Below are positions 41,601-50,400 of a DNA stretch of 64,000 bases, in pieces; within the stretch, counting starts at the first letter, position 1; each line of letters starts with the position of its first letter. The notes below the pieces were generated by a model that made no database searches, was not told the DNA's origin, and was given only the letters and a program-made list of their open reading frames with translations. Origin of the DNA: Spisula solida. Taxonomy: Eukaryota; Mollusca; Bivalvia; Venerida; Mactridae. The stretch is taken from positions 49,452,761-49,516,760 of the forward strand of contig OX365950.1 in NCBI GenBank assembly GCA_947247005.1, given 5' to 3'. A program made the position numbers and the translations under genes.

Positions 41601-41649
41601 TGATTTCTTAGCGATAAAACAAGTCATTGTGGATATTCCATTGATGTAA
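18736..41649 (+). CDS. ARAP-like ArfGAP protein: PH-PH-ArfGAP-ankyrin-like-PH-PH, about 730 aa
   Basis: The protein should stimulate GTP hydrolysis on Arf GTPases at phosphoinositide-containing membranes. About 29 exons were traced: 18736-18850, 20522-20637, 21442-21485, 21978-22056, 22365-22424, 23926-23983(?), 24365-24430, 25128-25180, 25959-26012, 27796-27879, 29087-29196, 29795-29879, 32606-32666, 33342-33395, 33568-33656, 34655-34828, 35219-35287, 35736-35769, 36274-36314, 36793-36820, 37094-37131, 37361-37433, 37821-37882, 38198-38265, 38451-38553, 39258-39395, 40165-40240, 40800-40863 and 41553-41649. Phases close at nearly every junction. The order PH, PH, ArfGAP, ankyrin-like, PH, PH is that of ARAP1-3, but I find no SAM upstream and no RhoGAP, RA or fifth PH downstream. 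A polyadenylation signal lies about 310 bp after the stop. The start is the first ATG of the first exon with good codon sense; it has no independent support. Confidence 0.8.
20669..20833. repeat. foldback element in ArfGAP intron 2
   Basis: Arms face each other: TTTGCAAGTTCACTCTAAAGT on the left, ACTCTATATAAAAGTTCGAA-type complement on the right, converging on ACTTGGACA / TGTCCAAGT. Whole length about 165 bp. Inverted-repeat MITE without coding sequence. Confidence 0.65.
21442..25180 (+). CDS. ArfGAP gene exons 3-8: first PH domain
   Basis: Residues about 78-197. Strand beta1-beta2 reads VGRVGYLSKKGG then GWKKRWFTFDGKVLKYFINR, with the basic pocket residues K and KKRW. Exon 24365-24430 gives REYQFSLECKQRTFILGSDS, and exon 25128-25180 gives the C-terminal helix CQQWQSYLMAAIIDLK with its invariant Trp. 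The exon at 23926 is the weak point. With its best donor (GTAACT after 23967) the phase does not fit the next exon. Extending to 23983 with a poor donor (GTTAAC) restores the frame and gives ADLFGVTRFV. Confidence 0.75.
25441..25685 (+). repeat. dispersed inverted-repeat element R2, copy 1
   Basis: Shares GTAACGCAGTGG, GGTGTAAAACCA.TTATAAAG and CCTAACTGGACTATA with the reverse complement of 45259-45476. The ends themselves (GTCCAGT-type) are inverted. A non-coding MITE-like repeat in an ArfGAP intron. Confidence 0.6.
25959..29879 (+). CDS. ArfGAP gene exons 9-12: linker and second PH domain
   Basis: Exon 25959-26012 encodes a short polar linker (KESGDQLYGGDMNSPDKS). Exons 27796-27879, 29087-29196 and 29795-29879 give residues about 216-308: FNKNKKKYFVALKSGLLRYY, then LTLQIDSPPSQRFILHFDTT, and a helix with W (TVSWKTQIEDAIADIL). 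Beta strands and the helix Trp match a PH fold. In ARAP proteins two PH domains also precede the ArfGAP. Confidence 0.8.
26060..26160 (+). repeat. dispersed repeat R1, copy
   Basis: GGACTGGGAGGAAATCACTC, ACCAGCTGAGTACA and ACATCACATACCACAATTAC, then CACGGCAATATGCCCAACAC, match the copy at 43250-43345 in the same order and orientation. Confidence 0.75.
27300..27420 (-). mobile_element. LINE-like 3' tail, minus strand
   Basis: Read on the minus strand it has CATGGGCCGGTGGCC followed about 15 bases later by AAATAAAC. The same order (CATGGGCCGATGGCC, then AAAATAAAC) occurs on + at 56880-56925 and, weaker, at 50265-50300 after a LINE open frame. The 5' limit cannot be set. Confidence 0.45.
27744..27764. 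repeat. (TTG)n microsatellite
   Basis: Seven tandem TTG units directly upstream of an ArfGAP exon acceptor region. Confidence 0.9.
30525..32394. mobile_element. Tc1/mariner-like element of 1.87 kb, degenerate
   Basis: Terminal repeats of about 25 bp: CACTACCCAAAAGTTCTAAC on the left and the complement of CACTCCCCAAAAGTGCTAAA on the right, both flanked by TA. Length and tips suit a full-size Tc1/mariner or pogo-type transposon. Only short open frames remain (about 100 aa at 30641-30943 and 78 aa at 30903-31139 on minus), and none shows a recognisable DDE motif. It fills most of the intron before the ArfGAP domain. An internal hairpin, ATGAACACGTGC facing GCACGTGTTCAT, lies at 30741-30785. Confidence 0.7.
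32606..34828 (+). CDS. ArfGAP gene exons 13-16: ArfGAP catalytic domain
   Basis: Residues about 309-434. The zinc finger is complete: CADC and CIKC are separated by 16 residues (Cys 322, 325, 342, 345), with the family string DPKWASVNLGIVI between them. The catalytic arginine is in GPHRSLGSHISKVRSL (Arg 350). Proline before HR, where most members have I, V, E or K, is unusual. NNRSRQFWYHSDKA follows as in the family's helical half. Catalytically competent by sequence. Confidence 0.9.
34120..34258. repeat. foldback element
   Basis: Left arm ATTTGTTGATTTTGGTGTAC and on to GTGATCAC faces a right arm GTGACCACG... ending AAAAATCAACAAAT. About 140 bp, arms about 50 bp, with few mismatches. Intronic MITE. 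Confidence 0.75.
34985..35165. repeat. dispersed AT-rich/TTTCG repeat R3, copy
   Basis: Begins ACTGTAAAATCACATATTTT and contains TAAATTTCGTAGATTTTGAT. Starts resembling it are found near 53180 and 60500 (ACTGTAAA followed by TATTTTCG- or TATTTCGCG-like words). Diffuse family of unknown class. Confidence 0.4.
35219..37131 (+). CDS. ArfGAP gene exons 17-21: ankyrin-like helices
   Basis: Five exons of 28-69 bp give residues about 435-504: ELFRAVQSKDIMKTMAALFS, GADIHYRSDDSAETG, VTELAEESGNTVLK, LFLDLNINT and DFRGSVGEVLKEN. The paired helices and the GADIHYR and LAEESGN turns look like degenerate ankyrin repeats, which follow the ArfGAP domain in ARAP, ACAP and ASAP proteins. All junction phases close. 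Confidence 0.7.
36425..36530 (-). repeat. dispersed repeat R1, minus copy
   Basis: TTGGGCATTGTGCCGTGATG, CTGTTCTCGGCTGTTTAGGT and CCGATTATCTATTATCTTCT are the reverse complement of the R1 order seen at 43250-43345. Confidence 0.65.
37361..38553 (+). CDS. ArfGAP gene exons 22-25: third PH domain
   Basis: Residues about 505-606. YYEGYLEKTGPNLKGYLKRW, then CVLHYGSITYYVDKN, CVDLSTATSVSAVIGN and the helix ADRETMQRWITLLSK are a clear PH domain with the basic beta1-beta2 loop. The last donor is GTCAAT, a poor match. If it is not used, translation runs six more residues to TGA at 38572-38574 and the product ends after this domain. Confidence 0.85.
39258..41649 (+). CDS. ArfGAP gene exons 26-29: fourth PH domain and C-terminus
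   Basis: Exon 39258-39395 reads SMTGHFYCKLHNTSDWWKVW then LVLQGNQLFLRCL. Exon 40165-40240 gives VEVVDISQKIQCF and exon 40800-40863 gives NNYRVEIVPAD. The last exon (41553-41649, acceptor TTCAAG) gives KEVVFSNTADDFLAIKQVI and stops at TAA. The phases close. If splicing at 40863 fails, a stop follows at 40865. The alternative acceptor at 41529 gives another tail ending at 41611. The frame chosen has the strand-helix pattern of a PH end, though isoleucine replaces the helix Trp. Confidence 0.65.
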
Positions 41650-41956
41650 GAAACCAAAAAGACTGATAAGAATAGATAGAGCTGTGGCTCACGACGACAT
41701 ACATGCATTACTGTGGCATTCATGGAGAATAGTGTGTGAATTCTAAGGAATATAGTATAATATAAACTTATTGGTTATCCAGCTTGTGCAATGTAAATAG
41801 AATGAGACCAATGATAAAAATGTGAGTATGAATGTATTCAAACTATGAGTTTTAAAATATATTCAATTTTGCGATGTTATATCGCTACCATTGTACTTTT
41901 TGTGTATGTGTTTTATTTGCATGCCTCTGTCATCATATCTGTATACAAATTTATAA

Positions 41957-41966
41957 AATAAATAAA
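41957..41966 (+). terminator. polyadenylation signal of the ArfGAP gene
   Basis: Overlapping AATAAATAAA about 310 bp past the predicted stop, in otherwise gene-free DNA. It supports this as the true end of the transcript. Confidence 0.6.
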
Positions 41967-41969
41967 TAC

Positions 41970-43000
41970 CAATGTCAGTAGCGTTTTGTTATGAACGTAA
42001 TAAAATGATATGTAACACAAACATAAAAGAAGAGAATTTGTCAAGGGTATCAGATATTACACTATTCATTTAAAGGTAACATGAAAGTTCACCCCTGCAC
42101 AATAACAAGACAAATGTGGCTTTTTATCGTAACCAAAACTTTCAGAAACCGTATTATGCATGTACCAACTTGTCAAGTTCTAATGCTTTTACACACCATT
42201 TTTGAAACTTTCAGAGATCGTGGTCAAGTTAAAACGTAATCCTTCCTTTATTCTCCAAGCGTCTTTCCTGAATCAAGATTTTACATTTTAACATGCCATA
42301 TTGTTTGATTGGGCGGCGATGTTCCCCCGGACAACTTGATATGGCATTTACGCTTCTCCAGTTATCCGGTTTGCAAGATCTTGTTCTCGGTGGAAAATCT
42401 TAATACTCGATATATTTGTAATTTTTATCAGTTGCTACAACAAGGCTATCGCTTGGAACCATGTACATGCCTTTTTTGAAAGAAACGTAGCAGCATTTTG
42501 CTGGACGACGAGTTCAGTGTTAGTCCGGTACCACTTTAATTTTAGGATTTTGATTCTTGAACTAAAAACGATGATGCTGAAAAAAATAAAACAAACATGC
42601 AACACGATGCATTTAAGCGTACACAATGTGTGTACTAATGTCACAAACAAACATGCGGTTTTGAATACGTGGCGATAAGAAATAGTTTGGTGATATGAAA
42701 ATGTAAACATGGCATCGTCACCTCTATTCCAGAATGTTCTAAGTCTATAAAAGTTCATTTTGAGAAAATCGACTAGATTTTGACCTCTCTATATCAGTAA
42801 CTGGAGAGAACAAAATTGCTCAGTATATTTATTGTTTATCTATTGTCACAATGTTGAGGTATGTTTTGGAACATGACAGTTGTGGATGATATTAATGTTG
42901 ATGAAGATAGCGTAAGCCATATTGGATGTAGTTTATTTCTGTCATAGAGTTTGTATCTTTCTGAGTGATTTTATTTGCAACTTTAGTTATTTGTTCCATA
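41970..43000. other. intergenic DNA
   Basis: No exon recognised. I specifically looked for RhoGAP-type exons continuing the upstream gene and saw none. The minus-strand open frame at 42435-42758 has no family features. Confidence 0.4.
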
Positions 43001-43002
43001 TA

Positions 43003-43239
43003 CAGGGTGTTAAAATAGTTTGTTCCCAAATGTTTAAATTTCAAAAGTCTATTTTTCTGACGTCCGAAGATTGTAAAATGTTCATGTTAAATTCCAGAGG
43101 GTTCTATCAATGTTCTAACCTTTCTGGCATTAAATGAAGCTAGTAGAGTAAGAAATAAAAAAAGTGTACACTGACTACATAGCTCAGGTAAAATTTAGTA
43201 TGAATTTGAATTTTGCGAACAAACTTTTTTAACACCCTG
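43003..43239. mobile_element. 237-bp MITE with TA target site
   Basis: CAGGGTGTTAAAATAGTTTG at the left faces CAAACTTTTTTAACACCCTG at the right, both flanked by TA. The tip CAGGGTGTT and TA duplication point to a Tc1/mariner-derived MITE. Confidence 0.85.
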
Positions 43240-43249
43240 TAGATAATAG

Positions 43250-43345
43250 AAATTCGGACTGGGAGGACAGCACTGAACTTAACCAGCCGAGCACATAAAA
43301 CATCACATACCACAAGTACACGACACAATGGCCAACACATAACTG
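43250..43345 (+). repeat. dispersed repeat R1, best copy
   Basis: Order: TCGGACTGGGAGGACAGCAC, TTAACCAGCCGAGCACATAA, AACATCACATACCACAAGTA, ACGACACAATGGCCAACACA. It is the longest of at least six related copies in the window. No B-box or open frame is visible. Confidence 0.75.
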
Positions 43346-43837
43346 AACGAGGAAATGAACTTAACCGTTGAAAGTCCAAGTTTCAGCTGTTCAAAAGTCA
43401 AAGTTAACATTGCATATTTTATTACATCATTGTGTTCTGCAAAACTGATTAGAAATATACGCGTCCCTGGTAAATTTAGCACAATGTATATAGAGTGTGA
43501 CAATGCCATGTGACTTTTTGCATCACTAAAGGCTTCAAATTAAAGACGAAATTTGCTTCGCTTCGCAGACAAAAATAGCCGTATTTTATTTCTTAACCGA
43601 TTTCTATCAAACATACACCAGTCTAAGGGAACAAAGATAAGCTTTCCATGAAATGTAGGATCCTATCAGCAGCTGGGCCGTTTTTAGTACCCTGTGAAAC
43701 CTTATAAAAGAATACGGCTTGAAATTGTAGTCCGATCGCATACAGGTTCCACAGGGTGCTGGAAATAACGACCTAGACGGAATAGATTAGTGACGTGCAT
43801 AAGTAAGTTTATCTCGTGTACACCTTAGATCCTCCGA

Positions 43838-44061
43838 GTACTGTTTTATGAATGCACTTACCAAAATCTTTAACTTACGTTCAAATTATAACTTCTTTAT
43901 AACAGCCGCAAATCATAGTAAAGAGTTGTTCGATATAATTTATAATTAAGTCAACGAACTCCTAAAATCTGTCCACAATATGTAGGTTTTAAACAGTTTT
44001 TAAGAATTTAAATTTGAACGTAAGCTTGAGATGTCCGTAAGCGCTTTGATAAAACAGTACC
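43838..44061. repeat. 224-bp inverted-repeat element
   Basis: GTACTGTTTTATGAATGCAC and AACTTACGTTCAAATT on the left face AATTTGAACGTAAGCTTGAG and CTTTGATAAAACAGTACC on the right. Arms about 50 bp. Non-coding MITE. Confidence 0.75.
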
Positions 44062-44080
44062 AAGCTAATCTCATCATTCA

Positions 44081-44252
44081 CCTCGGCCTTTATGCATTAC
44101 ATTGTATATTTATCGGAGACAAGCGGAAATGGCCGAGCTTTCACGATTGCTGATCTCATGTGAACACCTCGGCCTTTATGCATTACATTGTATATTTATC
44201 GGAGACAAGCGGAAATGGCCGAGCTTTCTCGATCGCTGATCTCATGTGAACA
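44081..44252. repeat. tandem duplication, 2 x 86 bp
   Basis: Two head-to-tail copies beginning CCTCGGCCTTTATGCATTAC and ending CTGATCTCATGTGAACA, differing at only about two bases (TTTCACGATTGC versus TTTCTCGATCGC). Recent duplication. Confidence 0.9.
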
Positions 44253-44259
44253 CGAGATC

Positions 44260-45250
44260 ACAGAGTGAGCATTGATAAACCTAACCGATTAAAGATCTAG
44301 ATACGTGAGTTCATACGTACTGCGCAATATATATAAAACATCAGCTCTAAAAACTGACCGCTCTCAAAATCAAAATTTTTCAATTTATTGATATGTTGTC
44401 AGTTAACAAATGGGACGCTATTAAACAAATATTGCGTTGAAATTAATACGAGAGAACCTTTACATTTCTGTTGAATATTTGACTTGACAAGTTTATACTA
44501 TATTTGAACAAGGTAGACTCTACTGAGTACATGTCACGAAGCTTAAACGAACATCATCTCTTAAAATTAAATTGTAGTTATTTATATACAAATGAACAGT
44601 CATTAGTTTTGTGCAATAAAAACGTTTGCTTTTGAGAAATAATAACTCTATACATTCATATCAAGTTTAGTAATCTTCTCTTGTGCTACATTATGCACCC
44701 GGGTAATCGTACAATAACCATCATAAAAACTTAAGTTGCCTTAGGTAGATAGTAATTGTATGTTTACATGAGATAATATTTCGATGGCTTAAGGATCATC
44801 CTTGCCCTCGAAAATGCTTGAAAAACACACACGTGAAAAACACTATTACAAACTACTGTAGCACTTGCGTGTGATATAAAATGTGCCATATAGTTGCCTA
44901 AGTCAACTGCTAACACTAAAATTTTCAAAATGCCAAACATTATCAATTCAATTCAAATTCAATTCAATTCATTATTGTATTTTATGATACGAACTCATTG
45001 GATATACTTTATAATCAATCGTCGGAAGGGCATGCCAGACTTGCTGGTGTTTTGTTTACAAGGAAGTCGCCATGTTTGCTCCCTCATGTCACCGCAGTAA
45101 ACGTACAGCAACATGTTTTTCAAACATAGTAATCAATATAATCGATTGCCAGATCGAATAATGAACCTTATTGCGTTAAAAATACATCAAATTTACAAAC
45201 GATCATACAATACAATATTTATTTTAAGTCGGATACACGTACAACAAGGA
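44260..45250. other. intergenic DNA
   Basis: AT-rich, with only short open frames and a run of ATTCAATTCA-like repeats at about 44942-44972. No gene or element recognised. Confidence 0.4.
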
Positions 45251-45258
45251 AACATTAG

Positions 45259-45476
45259 CTATAGTCCAGTTAGGATATTGTGACAGTGACGTTGCAATTT
45301 ATGTGTACGCAAAAAAGTCACAACCATTGTCTAAACAGGTAGAGCGAAGTTTAGTGTGTTAGTTTAGCATTTGAATTATAGTTGTTTGTACAGTATAATC
45401 CTTTATAACTGGTTTTACACCGTTATAGGGGACTCGACCGCTGCGTCACTGGATTTTTATCCTGACTGGACTATAT
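45259..45476 (-). mobile_element. R2 inverted-repeat element, copy 2
   Basis: Begins CTATAGTCCAGTTAGGA and ends TCCTGACTGGACTATA, an inverted pair. Internal blocks match 25441-25685 in reverse (TTTATAACTGGTTTTACACC, GCTGCGTCACTGGA). MITE-like. Confidence 0.7.
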
Positions 45477-45479
45477 GTA

Positions 45480-47026
45480 TATGGACATTATACGATAATA
45501 AAATAGAAATCCAATGATGTATTGCAGTTGTCAACTCGTTTGTTTACGAATTTCGCGCTGTATAGCAAATTTATATTCATGCGCCAAAGATGAATCAAAG
45601 CAGTGTTCATAATGCGTCGTTCATAACGAAGGATGACATCGAAATACAATATATTACTCACGGTTTAATTAAGTCCCAATCAGCATTTTTCTATCTCAAC
45701 ACATGCTGCAAATGTTTCAACGTGCTCGGTAAGTTTACGTATGGTGTGACGTTAAAATATTGCCATGCTATATTACCGTCTGCAAGTAGTTTTTTAGTAA
45801 TATTTAGCCTTTTAACTCGAAAACTGACCAAATACAGCAGTGTTTTCCATGTCAAAAGAAACGGGCTAACGGACGGAACATACGAGGGTCACTCAATATA
45901 TAATGCAAACTATAAATTATCTCTTAAACCCGTCGAGATAAGTTAACGAAATTTCGCATAGTAGATATTTTAGTCATTTGCGTTTTGTTCAGAACTTTTA
46001 AGGACCTTTATGTCGATGACATCATCAGCGCGCGCCTTCCTTCGACGACACTTAATATAACATGGACGCGGTTACGTAGTTAACATAACAATCGAGCGCC
46101 GTCGAAACAAACGTTCCACAATTTGTTATTGCCTAAATAGAGGCTCGTGTTAACATGTCCTCTTTCATATTCCGAAGTGGTAAGACTATCAAATAAAAAT
46201 ACGATCTGCAGAATTGCATTCAGAGAATACCAGTGTGCAGCGCACGATATCTATGCAACGTCCCTTACTAAATAAAACAGTAAAAAGTGAGACACTTTTT
46301 GAAGGCAGACAGGCTATTCACACGCGAAAAGAAAGTCCAGGAAAACGGGAGTAGTTTTAAATCAGTTAGTTCTTTCGTGGCAACTGAAAACTTGTCCAAA
46401 TAATCGAGTTTAAGTCCTATAGACCCGATAAAAGAGGATATGGACAAACCAACAACTATCTGGTCCAATCAGGCTCACCATACCCTAAACTATTTAGGAT
46501 TTATTAAACGTAGGCTTTCACACATACACATGTGGTGGATTTTAATTAATGCTAATGGTTTTTATTCTTCAAAATAAATGCATTTTGACTGCTTTTATTT
46601 AAATAAATGGGCAGGCATGACCTTGTTCAAATATTTGACAACTAAGATTTCTAATTTGTCTAACATTTTGTTACCAAATAAATGAGACTGACATTTTAAA
46701 AAATGTGTACCTATTATGTAATTAACGTTTTATAATTAAATTTTAATAACACGTGGATATAACAAAAACTCTCTTTAATAGAATATTTGAACTTTAAACA
46801 ACAAAATGATATATGAAACTTATGGGTTATTCTCCAAAATAGGTATTTAATTCACTGAAGAAAAATACAAATTTTTGCCTCTTAGAGTTAGCCTTAAGTT
46901 TATCCCCGTGTACAATGTACTGTAACGTAGTTTGGGTTATTTACCAGGCCGCTTCTTTTTGTTCTCGTTATTTTATACATCAAGTTATAAAGTAGAACAC
47001 GTAGGTAGATGTAGAAAGGAGAACAG
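45480..47026. other. intergenic DNA upstream of the P450
   Basis: Includes an uninterrupted frame of 118 codons at 45590-45946 on + with no family resemblance or splice context, left uncalled. Nothing else recognised. Confidence 0.4.
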
Positions 47027-47065
47027 TATTATATAATATAAACACATAAACACTTCGCGTCAGTC
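47027..47065 (+). promoter_or_regulatory. putative core promoter of the P450 gene
   Basis: TATTATATAATATAAA at 47027-47042 is TATA-like. About 28 bp downstream is TCAGTC (47060-47065), an initiator-like word. This leaves a 5' leader of about 45 bases before the start codon. Spacing is right for TATA plus initiator, but AT-rich background makes chance matches common. Confidence 0.4.
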
Positions 47066-47105
47066 TCTTTTTTCTGTTCAACGTATAACGTTCGACGAAT
47101 TAGGC

Positions 47106-47448
47106 ATGGATTTAACAGTGGGTTTAGTGTTTGTATTGGCGTTTCTGTTGGCTGCATTCTTTTTACGCAAAAAGCAGAACTTACCACCTGGGTATGCTGC
47201 TTTACCATTCATAGGATCTATTCCCATAATGAGGAAACTGAGAGGTCAAAGACCGCATATCGTTTTTTCCGAGGAATCTAAATCACTAGGGAGAATATAC
47301 CGGTTTTATTTTGGTCAACAATTGGTCGTTGTTCTGTCTGGTTATGATATTATTCATCAAGCACTGGTGGAACAGAAAGAGACGTTTAGTGGGCGACCAC
47401 ATTTTAGAAATCGTCCATTCCATGAAGTATTCACAGACGATATTTTAG
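47106..47448 (+). CDS. P450 exon 1: membrane anchor, hinge, A-helix and beta1
   Basis: Starts [20 protein letters not shown] then [15 protein letters not shown]; the basic RKK stop-transfer and proline hinge are classic for microsomal P450s. The first ATG is used, about 45 bases after the initiator-like word. Ends in phase 1 at GTAAGT. Confidence 0.95.
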
Positions 47449-50400
47449 GTAAGTGCATGTACACTCAAACGATTTAAAAACGCACCACTATACAAAATAC
47501 ATTATTTTATCACAATTAATTTTCTCCTGAAATTCACAGTCTAGAATATCTTTCCAGCTTATAATCTTTAACCAAGGCACATAAAATAGAACAAGTATAA
47601 TTTGAATACCCCGCCAGCACAACTTTTCTGTTTTTGCATGGTTGGCACCTAACATTTTAAATCGATATTCGCTTAAAATTGTACGCTGTATGTGTACACA
47701 CTAAAAAACAACATAAACAATATTTTATTTTGGCCTTGTTATGCTGTGATTAGTCGAATGCTGGGTGTCAACGGATAAGTCGGAAATATACTATTGCATT
47801 ATTACTTTCATCATTGCCAATAAAAAGGTAGATAGTTTAGTACAAGGATTTTCTCCCGTTTAGATATTGTGACTTTCATGTACATGACCACCCTGTTAAT
47901 CATAGCATAACTTATTTCAAACGCGTTAAGTGGCATAAACATGACATAACACATTGCCCTTTGACTTAGGAGTATTTATTTAAGTCAAAGAAACATCGGA
48001 CAATGGTTTCAACAATGAAATTGACCATTTCACAAGTGGTGCGTTTTTAAATCGTTTGAGTGTATCCATAACATTTAGACTACTACAATAAACAATCAAA
48101 ACATAATTATCTAGATCCAGGCCCCGATCTCCCGATGTATCTCAAGTAGAAAGCTCAACTCAAATTCAGATTTTGCTAAATTCAGAGTCGGAATTAGAGA
48201 TAAATCTTAAAATTCAAGCTCTTGAATATTAACGGTTATAAACCGAGAATAACATTTCTGCTTAGTGATTTTAAAAATTGCGAAAAACAAAGAAACGGAA
48301 CACCTAATATGAGTAAAATATCTAAAACAAGATAACATTCTCTGACAACATTTCAGTCAGTCAGTGAATCAGTCAAACACAAGCAAGAGCCAGCAGACAC
48401 AAACGCAACACAGTATGAAAATAAGTTTTGGAAGCCATACGTTTAATCGTTCTATATATTTTTTCTAGACGGTGGAATTATTCAACGAAAATATGGAACA
48501 GAATGGAGAGAAACCCGAAGATTTACCTTGCAGGCTTTACGTGATTTCGGTGTTGGTAAATCATCAATTGAAGACAAGATTAATGAAGAGATGATTTCTG
48601 TCGGTAATTATTTTGATTCCATGAAGGCTAAACCGACATCTGTGAAAGACCTAATGCAAATGGTCGTGGCAAATGTGATGTTCAGTATCATCTTTGGTAA
48701 AAGGTATGTGCTGTGGTTCTTTATACATGTACAACATTCATGGGCAAAGATATCGTCGATTTTGGTTAACAACTTTTTTGTTGGACTGTAGATAAATTGT
48801 AAGGGTTATTGTATGTCCTTTATCGATTATACGTTGGAATTATTCCAAGGCATCTACGAGAAATAATCATAAATTTGGTTTACAGTTATTAGTTCACAAT
48901 CGTTGATTGTCGGCCGTTGATCCAGTGACACTAATGTGCTTGGGTATCTGCTGTATGTCAAGCAAAGTGTTTATAATTGAACTCTAATTAAAGAGTTCAA
49001 ACGAATTATCTGTCGGTATGTAACTGGGTCATGTTTGGTTACAATCTAGGCCAATGGTTCATATGATGAAAACAATGCTGTTAAAGCCTCGGTCCCACTG
49101 TGCATTTTTTGCCTCGACGATGTACTCCCGATGGAAATTAATGAGCTATCAGGACATCGGGAGCAGGTTCCTCGTGGTCTAGGGGAAGCTTCAAGAAGTC
49201 ATGAGACAGTTTGTGATATCGGAAGAAAATGTGATGAATCGGGTGGTATCGGAAGAAATCGGGAGAATATCGCCGATGTGGTATTCCTCAGTGGAACTTA
49301 TGCTTAACAAGGACAACAATGATGGTTTCAGTAAAATAAAATTTATGAAGCCGGTATTCCATGACTCCATGTGCGTGAGGGTTTACAGTTTCCCGATTCC
49401 ATGGCTTTGTGTCCGCATCGGCTGCTTTTTTTCCGCTCTGCTGTTTCTGTCAAGTGCTGCCTTCTCTTATGGATTAATTATTATCTTTTTACTCAGTAAT
49501 ATTTGTTTTAAAGTTTCAGTTCGGCGAATCAAATATATAGATATAACGTGTTCATTATTACTTTACGACAGAGGCTGAAGGATACTTTTATTCAAAATTG
49601 GAAGTCTGAACTTCTAAATTCTAGCAGAGCAAAATGTTATGTGTTGTTCGCTGATTTTATATTGCAACCTTATCTTGATATGATAAAAATTCAAAAATTC
49701 AGAAAATCCCTAACACATTTAAGAGTATCGTCACATAGATTAGAAATAGAAGCTGATCGATGGCATAAACCTGATAAAATACCTTTCCATAATAGCAAAT
49801 GTCAAGTATGTAACGTCATTGAAGATGAATTTCACTTTCTATTTGAATGTCCTCTATATTATGATTTACGTAAACAATACCTAAAACAGTACTACCGAAG
49901 AAATTACAATATACCTAAATTTATCGAATTGTTAACTTCAGAAAATACCACTGTTCTCAAAAACCTCTTTATAAGTCTTTTGATTTAAGAAACAGGAGCT
50001 ACTTATTATGAGTAACATTATCTTCTCCTCACTTCAAAGCACATATTTATGAAAATATATATACATGTTTAAAATGATTTGATGTGCAAAAATAGAGATG
50101 ATTCTATAATTTTTGAAGATTTGTACATAATGTCAACAATGTTTATATATGAGTGTGTTAGTGACATATGTATGTGTGCGTGTATGTGCGTGCATGTATG
50201 ATGTGTGCGTGTGTGACAGTATGTGAGTATATTTAATTTATTACACTATGTATTATTGTAAACTCATGGGCATTATGCCTAATGTTTTGGAAATAAACCA
50301 TATATAATGTCAAATTTTATTTTAGGCATGAATATGATGATCCGGAATTCGAGCGTTTAAGAAATTTGACAAATATAGTTGTCTCCGGATCTGGAGCCAT

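Noticed and set aside
45590..45946. 118-codon open frame
   Set aside because: No recognisable family, signal or splice context; within the length expected by chance over a window this size.
41650..47100. RhoGAP, RA or PH5 exons continuing the ArfGAP gene
   Set aside because: None recognised by eye in any frame; a profile search would be needed to exclude short divergent exons.
49201..49578. 125-codon open frame as a P450 alternative exon
   Set aside because: Not P450-like; its second half overlaps an R1 repeat fragment and runs into the LINE.
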